Below, in pieces: positions 16,848 through 24,683 of a stretch of 33,872 nucleotides of DNA. The first letter of the stretch is position 1; every line of letters starts with the position of its first letter. This stretch comes from Bacteroidales bacterium (GTDB lineage: Bacteria > Bacteroidota > Bacteroidia > Bacteroidales > P3): contig JAFVBF010000038.1 in NCBI GenBank assembly GCA_017480145.1, forward strand, positions 1 to 33,872, given 5' to 3'. The notes beneath the pieces were generated by a model, which saw only the letters and a program-made list of their open reading frames with translations, was not told the DNA's origin and searched no databases. The translations under genes and the position numbers were made by a program.

Positions 16848-17063
16848 TTGGGACAGTGCAATGTTTTGCTCATTCTTATTCGTGTATTATTTTTGTCATC
16901 ATACCAGTATTCGATTCAGGAATCTATTGCTTATGAATCGGACAGACTACGTCAATTTCAAGAAAGTATTAGTTAAGAAATGAATTCATCAGGCGCGAAT
17001 AACAGTTTCACAAAATCAATGACAATTTGCAAGTAAAATCTTATTCATAACACATCTTTTACC
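16848..17063. other. Junction between AT-rich and GC-richer blocks
   Basis: 216 bp without a gene. Composition changes here from the AT-rich polymerase to the GC-richer ATP-grasp gene. I see no direct repeats or transposase remnant, though this is the natural boundary of a transferred block. Confidence 0.4.
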
Positions 17064-18281
17064 ATGACAAACTACGATTTATATCTTGAGAAAGTCCGTG
17101 CAATGGGCATGGATTACCGTTGGGCAGGAATGTTCGTAAAGAAGTTACGTGACGATGAAGCAGCATTTCATGTGAGTGATTGGGAACAAAAGCGCTGGGC
17201 GATGGAACGTGGATTCTATCCTGGCCGGATCGAACTATATGGGTTAACGGAGGACAACTACCATAATTATATGCCCGATTTTCAGTACTTCATGCTTCAT
17301 CCTTTGAACAACCATTTCCTAAAATGGTTGGATAAAACAACGTTAAAATATGTACTCAACAGCAATGGATGCGAGGCTTTGATGCCAGAATATTACGTCT
17401 ATGTTGAAAACGATCTCTGTGGTGGTCGCTTCACCTACCTTATGGATTGTCCGACAGACATTCCTAAAGATGAAGATTTTCTGTGGCATCTATTGGAACG
17501 GAAAGGGATGCTGGCTATGAAGCCCAATTCGGGAACTTCGGGTGGATTGGGGTTCATCAAGATGGAACTGCGGGATGACGGATTGTATGAGAATAACAAG
17601 CCCATTGATCGTGCACGTTTCAATGAGATTCGGGATACAATGCGGAACTACATTGTAACTGAATATTGCCCTCAACATCATGCCTTGCGTGCTATATGGC
17701 CCGATAGTGAATGTACCTTGCGTGTGATTATGTGCAAGGATGTACCTTCGAATCGCTATACCAAAACATCGTGGACATGTGCTGTCTCTTATGCCCGATT
17801 TGGTACGGCTATCAACGGCGGAGCCAGCAATCTCTCGGCTGGGGGTGTGGGCGTTGGTTTCGACTTTGAGACTGGCAAAATGGGAGACTTCTGTATCCGA
17901 TTCAAACGTTATACCCCGGACGGCCAGATACGCTTGTTGCATCATCCCGACTCTGGGTATGTCTGGAAAGACAACAGCCTTCCCAATTGGACATATGTAC
18001 GACAGCAAATCCTACATCTTTGCCAACATATCTCCTCGTTGGACTACCTGGGCCTTGACATCATCATTACGGAGGAGGGCTTGAAACTCTGCGAAATCAA
18101 TTCTCATCCGGCTTGCGACTATGAGCAGATTATGTGTGGGCCTATGTTGCAAAACAATAATGTGCGCAGATTCTTTGAAAACAAGGGACTACATAGATTT
18201 GATAGCCTTTGTAACGGGGGGGGTATCAGGCATTTACAGAGTCGCAAATTTAACCACAAGGTTCAATCTTTGGCAGCATGA
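17064..18281 (+). CDS. Sugar-transfer-associated ATP-grasp protein, poly-G tract near its C-terminus
   Basis: A 405-aa ATP-grasp protein of the sugar-transfer-associated type seen in many capsule loci. Seen: YGLTEDNYHNYMPDFQYFML, NSNGCEALMPEYYVYVEND, LAMKPNSGTSGGLGFIKME (ATP-binding Lys and Gly-rich loop, ~residue 155), IVTEYCPQHHALRAIWPDSE, TLRVIMCKD, GGVGVGFDFETGKMG, and GLKLCEINSHPACDYEQI (metal-binding Glu/Asn). Such proteins probably join a carboxylate to an amine, but substrates are mostly unknown. Near the end is a run of eight G (18216-18223). At eight the protein ends NGGGIRHLQSRKF... and its TGA overlaps the PIG-L start as ATGA. Seven or nine would change the C-terminus and break that coupling. 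Confidence 0.85.
   Translation: MTNYDLYLEKVRAMGMDYRWAGMFVKKLRDDEAAFHVSDWEQKRWAMERGFYPGRIELYGLTEDNYHNYMPDFQYFMLHPLNNHFLKWLDKTTLKYVLNSNGCEALMPEYYVYVENDLCGGRFTYLMDCPTDIPKDEDFLWHLLERKGMLAMKPNSGTSGGLGFIKMELRDDGLYENNKPIDRARFNEIRDTMRNYIVTEYCPQHHALRAIWPDSECTLRVIMCKDVPSNRYTKTSWTCAVSYARFGTAINGGASNLSAGGVGVGFDFETGKMGDFCIRFKRYTPDGQIRLLHHPDSGYVWKDNSLPNWTYVRQQILHLCQHISSLDYLGLDIIITEEGLKLCEINSHPACDYEQIMCGPMLQNNNVRRFFENKGLHRFDSLCNGGGIRHLQSRKFNHKVQSLAA
18216..18223 (+). repeat. Poly-G tract (8) at the 3' end of an ATP-grasp gene
   Basis: Eight G then TA, read AAC GGG GGG GGT ATC. The eight-G frame ends in ATGA overlap with the next gene. Nine G would stop near 18250. Seven G would run on to about 18351 inside the PIG-L gene. 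Confidence 0.65.
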
Positions 18282-18937
18282 ATATTTTGGTTTTTGCCCC
18301 CCACAGGGACGACGAGATTATTGGAGTCGGAGGCACACTGCTCAAGCGTAAAGCACAGGGCGATACCGTTACCATCTGCCTTGTTACGGCAAGGGAAGGC
18401 GAAGTTCTCCCCGAATGCACACAGCGCATCCACGAAGAGATGAAGCAATGCCATGCTTTTTGCAGATTCGACCACTATATCGGATTTCCATTTGGAGCCA
18501 ACAAATTGGAGCAAGTAAGCCGGGTAGCATTCAACCGTACTTTCACCGATGCGGTACAGGCTACGATGCCTGACGAGGTGTACATTCCTTTTTGGGGCGA
18601 TATGCAACGCGACCATCAGCTTACTGTCGATGGGGCCATGGTTGCCCTTCGTCAGAAGAGTAGTTATGCCCCACGCCGTATCTACGCCTACGAGACACTC
18701 TCCGAAACAGGCATCAATACACCGTCAGTAAACAATACGTTTGTGCCGACGGTATACGAGGACATCTCCAACTATCTTGACGACAAACTCCGCGCAATGA
18801 GCTTCTATCAGTCGCAGTTGCATCCTTTCCCCGACTTGCGAAGCCTCGAGTCGGTAAGGGCGCTGGCTCTGTTTCGTGGTGCGACGGTGAACGTTCGTGC
18901 AGCCGAAGCATTTATGCTGGTCAGAGAGGTGAAATAG
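18278..18937 (+). CDS. PIG-L/LmbE family deacetylase
   Basis: A 219-aa zinc-dependent N-deacetylase of the PIG-L family, whose members remove N-acetyl groups from GlcNAc-containing sugars. Seen: MNILVFAPHRDDEIIGVGGT, matching the family PHPDDE motif with Arg in place of Pro at residue 10 and His9, Asp12 as zinc ligands. GDTVTICLVTAREGE follows, and WGDMQRDHQLT supplies the third His region. The final stretch MSFYQSQLHPFPDLRSL is also typical of the family. It starts in an ATGA overlap with the ATP-grasp gene, so the pair are translationally coupled. Together they could unmask an amine and then acylate it with an acid (inference). The sugar transferase follows 19 bp later. Confidence 0.88.
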   Translation: MNILVFAPHRDDEIIGVGGTLLKRKAQGDTVTICLVTAREGEVLPECTQRIHEEMKQCHAFCRFDHYIGFPFGANKLEQVSRVAFNRTFTDAVQATMPDEVYIPFWGDMQRDHQLTVDGAMVALRQKSSYAPRRIYAYETLSETGINTPSVNNTFVPTVYEDISNYLDDKLRAMSFYQSQLHPFPDLRSLESVRALALFRGATVNVRAAEAFMLVREVK

Positions 18938-18956
18938 ATCGGAACTGTTCTATCTT

Positions 18957-19700
18957 ATGAGACATTTCTGCTACAACTTCCTTAAGCGTTTGTTCGACCT
19001 TATGGCGGCGATGGTGGCCCTTGTGGTCACCTCTCCGCTATGGTTGGTTATAGCCATAGGCATCAAACTATCCAGTTCTGGACCTGTGTTTTATCGAGCT
19101 GAACGTGTAGGACGTGGAAGGAAAGCGTTCACGCTCTATAAGTTTCGTTCGATGCATGTCTACCAACCAGAAGAGGGCAGCAATCGCAAGAGTGAAGGGG
19201 GATTCATTGCCAACGAGGCTCGCATCTTTCCCTTTGGCCAACTGCTACGCAAAAGCAAATTGGACGAGCTTCCGCAACTGCTCAACATCCTTCGAGGGCA
19301 GATGTCGGTCGTAGGACCAAGGCCTATCACGGTGGCGGGTGTGGAGAAACACTACGTGGGTCCTTATGCCAAGGTGACCGATGTGAGACCAGGATTGGCC
19401 TGCCTCGATAGCCTGTTCGATTACGCCCATGGAGAACTTTTTGTGAAGGATGAAGAGGAATTTGCCCGTACTGTTGTACCTGTACGAGACTGCTTGGCAG
19501 CCTTGTATGTGGAGCGTTGCAATGTGGGTGTAGATCTCTACTGTATCGGACGAACACTGCGACTGATGGTCGAAATTGCTTTGCTGCATCGCCGTGAATT
19601 TTGCTATACTAAATATGAAGAAGAAGCGCGAAAACGAGTAGCTTGCCAAGCCGAAAGCACCGAGTCTCAAACGGCGAAAGAATACGCTGAACAGTTTTGA
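18957..19700 (+). CDS. Initiating undecaprenyl-phosphate sugar phosphotransferase
   Basis: A 247-aa bacterial sugar transferase (phosphoglycosyl transferase, PglC/WcaJ-like) that attaches the first sugar-phosphate to undecaprenyl phosphate. Seen: N-terminal re-entrant/transmembrane helix LFDLMAAMVALVVTSPLWLV, PVFYRAERVGRGRKAFTLYK, KFRSMHVY, RKSKLDELPQLLNILRGQMS, and VVGPRPITVAGVEKHYVGP. The DVRPGLACLDSLF stretch replaces the more usual RPGITG. The last ~70 residues extend beyond the core (FCYTKYEEEARKRVACQAES) and are of unknown role. It is intact, unlike the split homologue at 1101-1767, so this copy could start synthesis for either pathway. Confidence 0.9.
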   Translation: MRHFCYNFLKRLFDLMAAMVALVVTSPLWLVIAIGIKLSSSGPVFYRAERVGRGRKAFTLYKFRSMHVYQPEEGSNRKSEGGFIANEARIFPFGQLLRKSKLDELPQLLNILRGQMSVVGPRPITVAGVEKHYVGPYAKVTDVRPGLACLDSLFDYAHGELFVKDEEEFARTVVPVRDCLAALYVERCNVGVDLYCIGRTLRLMVEIALLHRREFCYTKYEEEARKRVACQAESTESQTAKEYAEQF

Positions 19701-19750
19701 TATCATATTGCAGGAGACATACTCTTGATGCATAATCTGTCATAAGGAAC

Positions 19751-20908
19751 ATGGACTATTCAAGGATAAAGGTATTGGTGACTGACGGCGGTGCACGCCA
19801 AAGTTTGACCCTGTTGCACGGACTGAAAGACTTAGATTGCCATATTGCTGTACTTTGCTCATCGAAGCTTGATGTGTGCTATGCCAGCAATATTCCACAC
19901 GAGAAGATACTCCTTCCACATGCGGCAGGCTCAGATGCAGACTTCGAAGCAACTCTGTTGGAGCTGTTGCGGAAAGGGGACTACGATGTTCTGCTGCCTG
20001 TTGCCGAAATGACAACAAATAAGGTTACCTTACACGAGGATGAGTATCGCCAATATACGCGATTGGCATGTGCTCCGCGTGCAGCTTACATTCAAGCTGG
20101 CGACAAGCAATTGACTTTCGAACATGCAGCCAACATCGGTATGCCAGCCCCAAAAACACGCCGGTTAGGTCAGACGGTCGACGACTTTCTGTCCTTGGTG
20201 GAGTTCCCTTTGATTATCAAGCCACGCACGGGTATGGGGTCGATAGGATTTCATAAGTTTAAACGTCGTGAGGACTTCTATCCTTATGTGGAAGAGCATG
20301 GGATAGACCTTGACAAATATGTCTTACAGGAGTTTGTGAAGCACGAAAAACGGTTGGGGACCATACTCTTTGTCGATCGCGATGGGCAAGTGTGTATGCA
20401 ATATGCCGATGAGGTGCTGCGATGGTATCCGCTTGATGCAGGCACTGCATCGCTTATCCGAAGTATTGATGCGCCACAGTTGCTTGCCGACTCGTCACGG
20501 CTTTTGCAGGCCATGCAGTGGCAGGGAGTGGCCGCTCTGTCGTTCATGGTTGAGGAGGAGACAGGCACGGCCAAACTGCTTGAAATAAACGGTCGCATTC
20601 CGGCCAGCATCAAGCTCAGTTGGCAATGTGGATTCAATGTAGCCAAGCTCTTGGTGCAGATGGCAATGGAGGAAAAGGTGGATGCCTATCCCCCCAATAC
20701 GGTGTTCGGCCAGTGTACACGCCATTTTCTTGCCGAGATACCATGGGTATTCAAGTCGCCCGATCGGTTTCGTAGCCGTCCGTCGTGGTTCAGTTGGAAA
20801 AACACATCTGACGTGGTCTGTTGGTCGGGTGATCCTAAGCCTGCCATGGCCTATGCTGTGCGCAAGATGGTGGGATACAAGGAAAGCATGAACAAACGTC
20901 GTCATTGA
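19751..20908 (+). CDS. ATP-grasp ligase, paralogue of the gene at 22431
   Basis: A 385-aa CarB/PylC-type ATP-grasp protein. These activate a carboxylate as acyl phosphate and join it to an amine or other nucleophile. Seen: N-terminal Rossmann-like IKVLVTDGGARQSLTLLHGL and HIAVLCSSKLDVCYAS, VLLPVAEMTTNKVT, PLIIKPRTGMGSIGFHKFKR (ATP lysine and Gly loop, ~residue 155), YVLQEFVKHEKR (adenine-side residues), and AKLLEINGRIPASIK (Mg-binding Glu and Asn, ~residue 280). A clear start site AAGGAAC lies 5 bp before ATG 19751. It shares close family resemblance, including SWFSWKNT near the end, with the protein at 22431. The two flank an MmgE/PrpD gene. The substrate is unknown; a lipid-linked or nucleotide sugar amine is possible. 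Confidence 0.85.
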   Translation: MDYSRIKVLVTDGGARQSLTLLHGLKDLDCHIAVLCSSKLDVCYASNIPHEKILLPHAAGSDADFEATLLELLRKGDYDVLLPVAEMTTNKVTLHEDEYRQYTRLACAPRAAYIQAGDKQLTFEHAANIGMPAPKTRRLGQTVDDFLSLVEFPLIIKPRTGMGSIGFHKFKRREDFYPYVEEHGIDLDKYVLQEFVKHEKRLGTILFVDRDGQVCMQYADEVLRWYPLDAGTASLIRSIDAPQLLADSSRLLQAMQWQGVAALSFMVEEETGTAKLLEINGRIPASIKLSWQCGFNVAKLLVQMAMEEKVDAYPPNTVFGQCTRHFLAEIPWVFKSPDRFRSRPSWFSWKNTSDVVCWSGDPKPAMAYAVRKMVGYKESMNKRRH

Positions 20909-20925
20909 TCTGACAAGGGTAAACC

Positions 20926-22359
20926 ATGGGACTCACAACGCAACTGTCGGCCGAACTGGTCGCCATCGACCAGCTGACCGACCGAGACCGGGAACGGCTA
21001 CAAGTGCTGGTGCTCGACTTCATTGCTGCGGCTTATGCAGGCTATCGGGTGAACTACGAGTTCAACCGTGTTGTGGCGAATGTGATGCTGGGGCAAGGTG
21101 GACGAACCGAATCTGCAGTGTTCCTGTCGGAGGTACGCTTGCCGGCCGAGAGGGCTGCTTTCTTGAATGCCCTTTATGGTCACGGAGCCGACCTCGACGA
21201 CGGACACAAGCGGGCCATGGGCCATTGTGGTGTGCATGTGATACCGGCCGTGTTTGCCCTGGCAGAGGCAACGGAAGCGCGAAACGAAGAGGTTCTGCGG
21301 GCCCTTGCAGTGGGATATGAGGCCTATGTTCGTCTGTCGTCGGCGGCACAGCCGGGCATGGTTGAGCGGGGATTTCACTCCACCGGTATGGCCGGCACTT
21401 TGGCTTGTGCAGCGGCATGTGGCCGACTGCTGGGCTTGGACGTCGAAGGCATGGAGAATGCCATAGCAGTGGCGACCACATTGTCGGGAGGCTTGCTGTC
21501 GTACGGCGATTCGCGACCAGCCGTGAAGCCGTTGAATCCAGCGCATGCTGCCGCCAATGGATTGTTTGCCGCGCGGTTGGCAGCCGACGGAATACGTGGG
21601 CCAGAGGCTGCCTTGGAAGGCCCAAACGGTTGGTTCCATGCAGTGACCGAACGCTACAATGCCGGCTTGCTGAGAGGCAAAGATCACCTGCTTCTGCACG
21701 ACTGCTATCTGAAATTATGGCCTTCGTGTCGGCACACGCATTGCTGCATCGATGCCGCTCTTCGGCTGCGCCGACGGCTTGGAGACGGGGTTCTGACGGC
21801 CGAAGCCGTGGACTCAATTCGCGTCTGCATCTATCCCAATGCCATCAAACTGGCCGGACAGATACGGTATCCTCAGGAGGCGGACCAGACTAAGTTTTCC
21901 ATCCACTACACCCTGGCAACGGCACTGCTGCGCGGCAACTACGGCATCGAAGACCTGCATGCTCTGGTGCGGGGAAGCGATGTGGAACGACTGATAGACA
22001 AGATAAGGCTCGAACCCGACGTCGAGATGGAGGATAGTGCTCGCGGCATTCGAGGCGCTCGGGTGGAGCTGACGATGGCCGACGGACGGAGAATGGAGGA
22101 GACGGTGCTCTCGCCCAAGGGCGACCCAGAGGTGCCGCTGAACTACAGTGATGTGGTGGAAAAGTTGAAGGCTTGTTCCCAGGGAATAGCCGGGCCCAAG
22201 GCATTGCAACGCCACATAGACCGTGTAGAGCGGCTGGCTCTGTCGGCCCGGTTTTGCAACCCATTGGGGATTGCGACGGACAAAGAAATACGGACAGAAA
22301 AGCACAATGATATGAATGTAAACATTTTACCCCCCCAGTTTACAGATGTAAACAACTAA
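20926..22359 (+). CDS. MmgE/PrpD family protein (first copy)
   Basis: A 477-aa member of the MmgE/PrpD superfamily, which includes 2-methylcitrate dehydratase, cis-aconitate decarboxylase and iminodisuccinate epimerase. These act on small tri- or dicarboxylic acids in the cytoplasm. Seen: LVLDFIAAAYAGYRVNYEF, LYGHGADLDDGHKRAMGHCG (catalytic Asp-Asp/His region, ~residue 88), EVLRALAVGYEAYVRLSSAA, MVERGFHSTGMAGTLACAAA, KPLNPAHAAANGLFAARLAA, LKLWPSCRHTHCCIDAALRL and TKFSIHYTLATALLRGNYGI. Between two paralogous ATP-grasp genes, with spacing of 17 bp upstream. Its C-terminal end (after ~residue 455) looks foreign to the family and contains a 7-bp C tract at 22330-22336. One extra C would lengthen the frame to a TAG at 22425, three bases before the next ATG. 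Confidence 0.88.
   Translation: MGLTTQLSAELVAIDQLTDRDRERLQVLVLDFIAAAYAGYRVNYEFNRVVANVMLGQGGRTESAVFLSEVRLPAERAAFLNALYGHGADLDDGHKRAMGHCGVHVIPAVFALAEATEARNEEVLRALAVGYEAYVRLSSAAQPGMVERGFHSTGMAGTLACAAACGRLLGLDVEGMENAIAVATTLSGGLLSYGDSRPAVKPLNPAHAAANGLFAARLAADGIRGPEAALEGPNGWFHAVTERYNAGLLRGKDHLLLHDCYLKLWPSCRHTHCCIDAALRLRRRLGDGVLTAEAVDSIRVCIYPNAIKLAGQIRYPQEADQTKFSIHYTLATALLRGNYGIEDLHALVRGSDVERLIDKIRLEPDVEMEDSARGIRGARVELTMADGRRMEETVLSPKGDPEVPLNYSDVVEKLKACSQGIAGPKALQRHIDRVERLALSARFCNPLGIATDKEIRTEKHNDMNVNILPPQFTDVNN
22330..22336 (+). repeat. Poly-C tract (7) at the 3' end of the first MmgE/PrpD gene
   Basis: Seven C on the coding strand preceded by TA, so G7TA on the other strand. It lies in the opposite orientation to the other tracts relative to the gene. 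Eight C would extend the frame to TAG 22425-22427. A short inverted repeat GTTTAC-AGAT-GTAAAC follows directly at 22338-22353. Confidence 0.45.
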
Positions 22360-22430
22360 GAATAAGCCGTTTGGCTGCGGCCAAACGCACCGCATTGTTG
22401 TCCCACCCAACCCTCAAAGCGGCATAGGTC

Positions 22431-23618
22431 ATGGAACAACAAGCAAGAACGACGTCGCCGTTGGACTTCGCGCAACTGCGTGTCCTTGTGATGGACGGTG
22501 GTGGCAAACAGACGCTGGCCATGGTGCGAGGGTTGAAGGAATTGGGCTGCCATGTGACCGTGCTTTGCAGCACCCGATACGACACCTGCTATGTGAGCAA
22601 CAAGCCCGACGAAAAACTGCTCAATCCGAACCTCGTGGAGCGCAACGAGGAGACCCTTCGCTACCTGCTTTCGCTGGTCGAAGGGGGCTCATACGACGTG
22701 TTGATGCCTATTGGGGAGCTGAGTACGAACTTCGTTACCTCACACGAGAACGAGTTGCTGCCCCACGTCAGGTTGGCCTGCGCTCCCCGAGAGGTCTACA
22801 TTCGCGCCTTCAACAAGCAGACCACGTTTGACCAGGCCATGGCGTCAGGCATACCCTGCCCCTATACGCGCCACAGCTCGCAACCCATAGAGGACTTTCT
22901 GGCAAAGGCCACGTTTCCCATCATCGTCAAGCCTCGACAGGGGTTGGGCTCCATCGGCTTCCACAAGTTCGAGACCGAAGCCGAGTTCCGCACACGGATG
23001 GCCGCCCCCGACTTTGATGTGGACGACTATGTGGTGCAGGAGTTTGTGCGGTTCGAGAACCGAATTGGCACCAATCTGTTTGTCGACCGACAGGGACGCA
23101 TCTGCACTTCATACGCGGTCGACGTCACCCGTTGGTTTCCCATCGACGCCGGCGCCGGTGTGCTCATCCAGACGGTCGACGCCCACGAGGTGTTGGCCTA
23201 TGCCGGCCGCCTGCTGCAGGATCTCGGTTGGCAAGGCTTCGCCAATGTAGCCTTCATGATAGACTGTCAAACGGGCGAACCTCGCCTGCTGGAAATCAAC
23301 GGACGCATCCCGGCCAGCGTCAAGATGGCCTACCTTTGTGGTTGCAACGTGTCGCGGCAATTTCTGGAGATGATATTCGACCAAGAGGTGACAGCCTATC
23401 CCGAAAACCAGAGCTTTGGCATGTACATCCGTCACTTCGACACCGACCTTGCGTGGTTTCTTCATTCCAAGGACCGCTTTCGTGCCCATCCTTCGTGGTT
23501 CAGTTGGAAAAACACGCAAGAGATTCTCTTCAGCCGCGACGACCAGCGTCCCTTTTGGTCGCATCTCATGCTGAAAGTGTTCCACTACCGAGAGACCATG
23601 CAGCGCAAAAAGCACTGA
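22431..23618 (+). CDS. ATP-grasp ligase, paralogue of the gene at 19751
   Basis: A 395-aa ATP-grasp protein clearly related to the one at 19751: both share DGGGKQTLAMVRGLKELG-like starts, VLCSTRYDTCYVSN, an MPIGELSTNFVTSHENE equivalent, and PRQGLGSIGFHKFETE (ATP loop). They also share YVVQEFVRFENRIGTNLFVD, LLEINGRIPASVKMAYLCGC (metal site) and HPSWFSWKNTQEIL. By eye about half of residues match. It begins about 70 bp after the stop of the MmgE/PrpD gene and only 3 bp after the stop its longer frame would use. The duplication around a PrpD gene suggests two related ligation steps or two related acceptors. Its end is followed by the second 23-bp repeat array. Confidence 0.85.
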   Translation: MEQQARTTSPLDFAQLRVLVMDGGGKQTLAMVRGLKELGCHVTVLCSTRYDTCYVSNKPDEKLLNPNLVERNEETLRYLLSLVEGGSYDVLMPIGELSTNFVTSHENELLPHVRLACAPREVYIRAFNKQTTFDQAMASGIPCPYTRHSSQPIEDFLAKATFPIIVKPRQGLGSIGFHKFETEAEFRTRMAAPDFDVDDYVVQEFVRFENRIGTNLFVDRQGRICTSYAVDVTRWFPIDAGAGVLIQTVDAHEVLAYAGRLLQDLGWQGFANVAFMIDCQTGEPRLLEINGRIPASVKMAYLCGCNVSRQFLEMIFDQEVTAYPENQSFGMYIRHFDTDLAWFLHSKDRFRAHPSWFSWKNTQEILFSRDDQRPFWSHLMLKVFHYRETMQRKKH

Positions 23619-23733
23619 ACCGTTCGTGTTGTCGACCCGTGCACAGGCAGAGGACAAGGCGGCGAAAAGCCTTCTTGTCGTTACCATCGACCAATACGCA
23701 ATAAGACAGACAAATAGGGCTCAATGCAACTCA
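23619..23733. other. Gap before repeat array 2
   Basis: 115 bp without a gene or a structure I can support. Confidence 0.4.
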
Positions 23734-23917
23734 GATGCCCAACGGAAGCGAACCGAGATGTACACCAGAATAGCATTGAGATGTACATCAGAATGGCATT
23801 GAGATGTACATCAGAGTAGTATTGAGATGTACATCTGAATGGCATTGAGATGTACATCAGAGTAGCATTGAGATGTACATCAGAGTAGCATTGAGATGCA
23901 CATCTCGATGCAACCCC
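23734..23917. repeat. Array 2: eight tandem 23-bp units, same family as array 1
   Basis: Clear units start at 23757, 23780, 23803, 23826, 23849, 23872 and 23895, preceded by a degenerate one at 23734. Most open with the palindrome GATGTACATC then AGA or TGA and end with ATTGA (array 1 units mostly end ATTGT). The last unit is changed and ends GATGCAACCC, as does the last unit of array 1. Same period, same polarity, same terminal sequence as array 1, nearly 13 kb away. It lies 55 bp upstream of the HU-like gene. Confidence 0.95.
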
Positions 23918-23971
23918 TCTCCGCAACCTCGCAACCCAAACCAATAAAACATTATAAAACAGAGACACAGT

Positions 23972-24523
23972 TTGGCTTATTATCGCAAGCGCGCCATCGT
24001 CATCAACCGTGGCGAAGAGAAAGAAAAACAGAAGTGGATGCCAGCCGTGGCGTCCGTGAGTTCCGTCAGCACTCGCAAGCTGGCCTCAGACATCGAGAAA
24101 GAGAGCACCGTCAGCATCGCCGACATCATGGCAGTACTCTACGCACTGCCGGGCGTAGTGCGTCGTTACCTGGCCGAAGGCCACACCGTCAAGCTGGACG
24201 GCATGGGCACTTTCCGCCTCAGCATCCAATGCCAAGGCACGTTGGTGGATAGCGAGGAGGCCGTCACACCCGACCAGATTACGAACATAAAGGTGCAGTT
24301 TGTGCCCGAAATGCAGACGCCGGCCACCGGACGGAAAGGGAAGCGAGTGAACACACTCATAGCCTCAGACATGGAGTGGCACGAGCTGCCGCCCAAAGCC
24401 AAGAAGGCTTCAGCCGAGACCGACGGCACGTCGAGTACCCCCTCGGGGTCGACTGGCGGCTCCACGGGAAGCGGCTCGGGCTCTGGCAACGGAGGCGGAA
24501 ACAACGACAACGGTTTCTCCTAA
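23972..24523 (+). CDS. HU-like DNA-binding protein with Gly/Ser-rich tail
   Basis: A 183-aa Bacteroidetes HU-family protein. The first ~125 residues follow the family layout: MAYYRKRAIVINRGEEKEKQ, SVSTRKLASDIEKESTVSIA, DIMAVLYALPGVVRRYLAEG (helices), HTVKLDGMGTFRLSIQCQG (beta arm), and PDQITNIKVQFVPEM. A disordered tail rich in Ser, Gly, Thr and Asn follows (TGSGSGSGNGGGNNDNGFS). The start appears to be TTG at 23972, because the MAYY start of relatives aligns there and no ATG is near. Such HU-like genes are common next to capsule loci in Bacteroidetes and may act on local DNA. Array 2 lies 55 bp upstream, so this protein is a candidate partner of the repeats (inference). Confidence 0.85.
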   Translation: MAYYRKRAIVINRGEEKEKQKWMPAVASVSSVSTRKLASDIEKESTVSIADIMAVLYALPGVVRRYLAEGHTVKLDGMGTFRLSIQCQGTLVDSEEAVTPDQITNIKVQFVPEMQTPATGRKGKRVNTLIASDMEWHELPPKAKKASAETDGTSSTPSGSTGGSTGSGSGSGNGGGNNDNGFS

Positions 24524-24602
24524 AAAGCCCCAACGGCGACGCTCCGATGCGGACTCAAAACCACTCTTCCTCTGAAGCCGCCCCCATCGGCACGGCCATT
24601 GT

Positions 24603-24635
24603 CCCCACGCTTTTGCCCTCGGCAAAAGCGTGGGG
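24603..24635. terminator. Perfect 15-bp hairpin, terminator-like without a T-tract
   Basis: 24603-24617 (CCCCACGCTTTTGCC) pairs perfectly with 24621-24635 around a 3-base loop CTC. It is placed 80 bp after the HU-like stop and ~50 bp before the acetyltransferase start. It has no run of T on either side, so it may be a Rho-assisted or attenuating structure, or a remnant of a small repeated element. Confidence 0.6.
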
Positions 24636-24683
24636 CAACGCCCGACATCATCTCCCTTCTACCCTCAAACCTACACACGTTCC

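Noticed and set aside
20690-20695. C6 tract in the ATP-grasp gene as a further phase-variation site
   Set aside because: It has six bases only, is in frame, and lacks the G-run-then-TA context of the others. A C6 run near 18295-18301 was rejected for the same reason.
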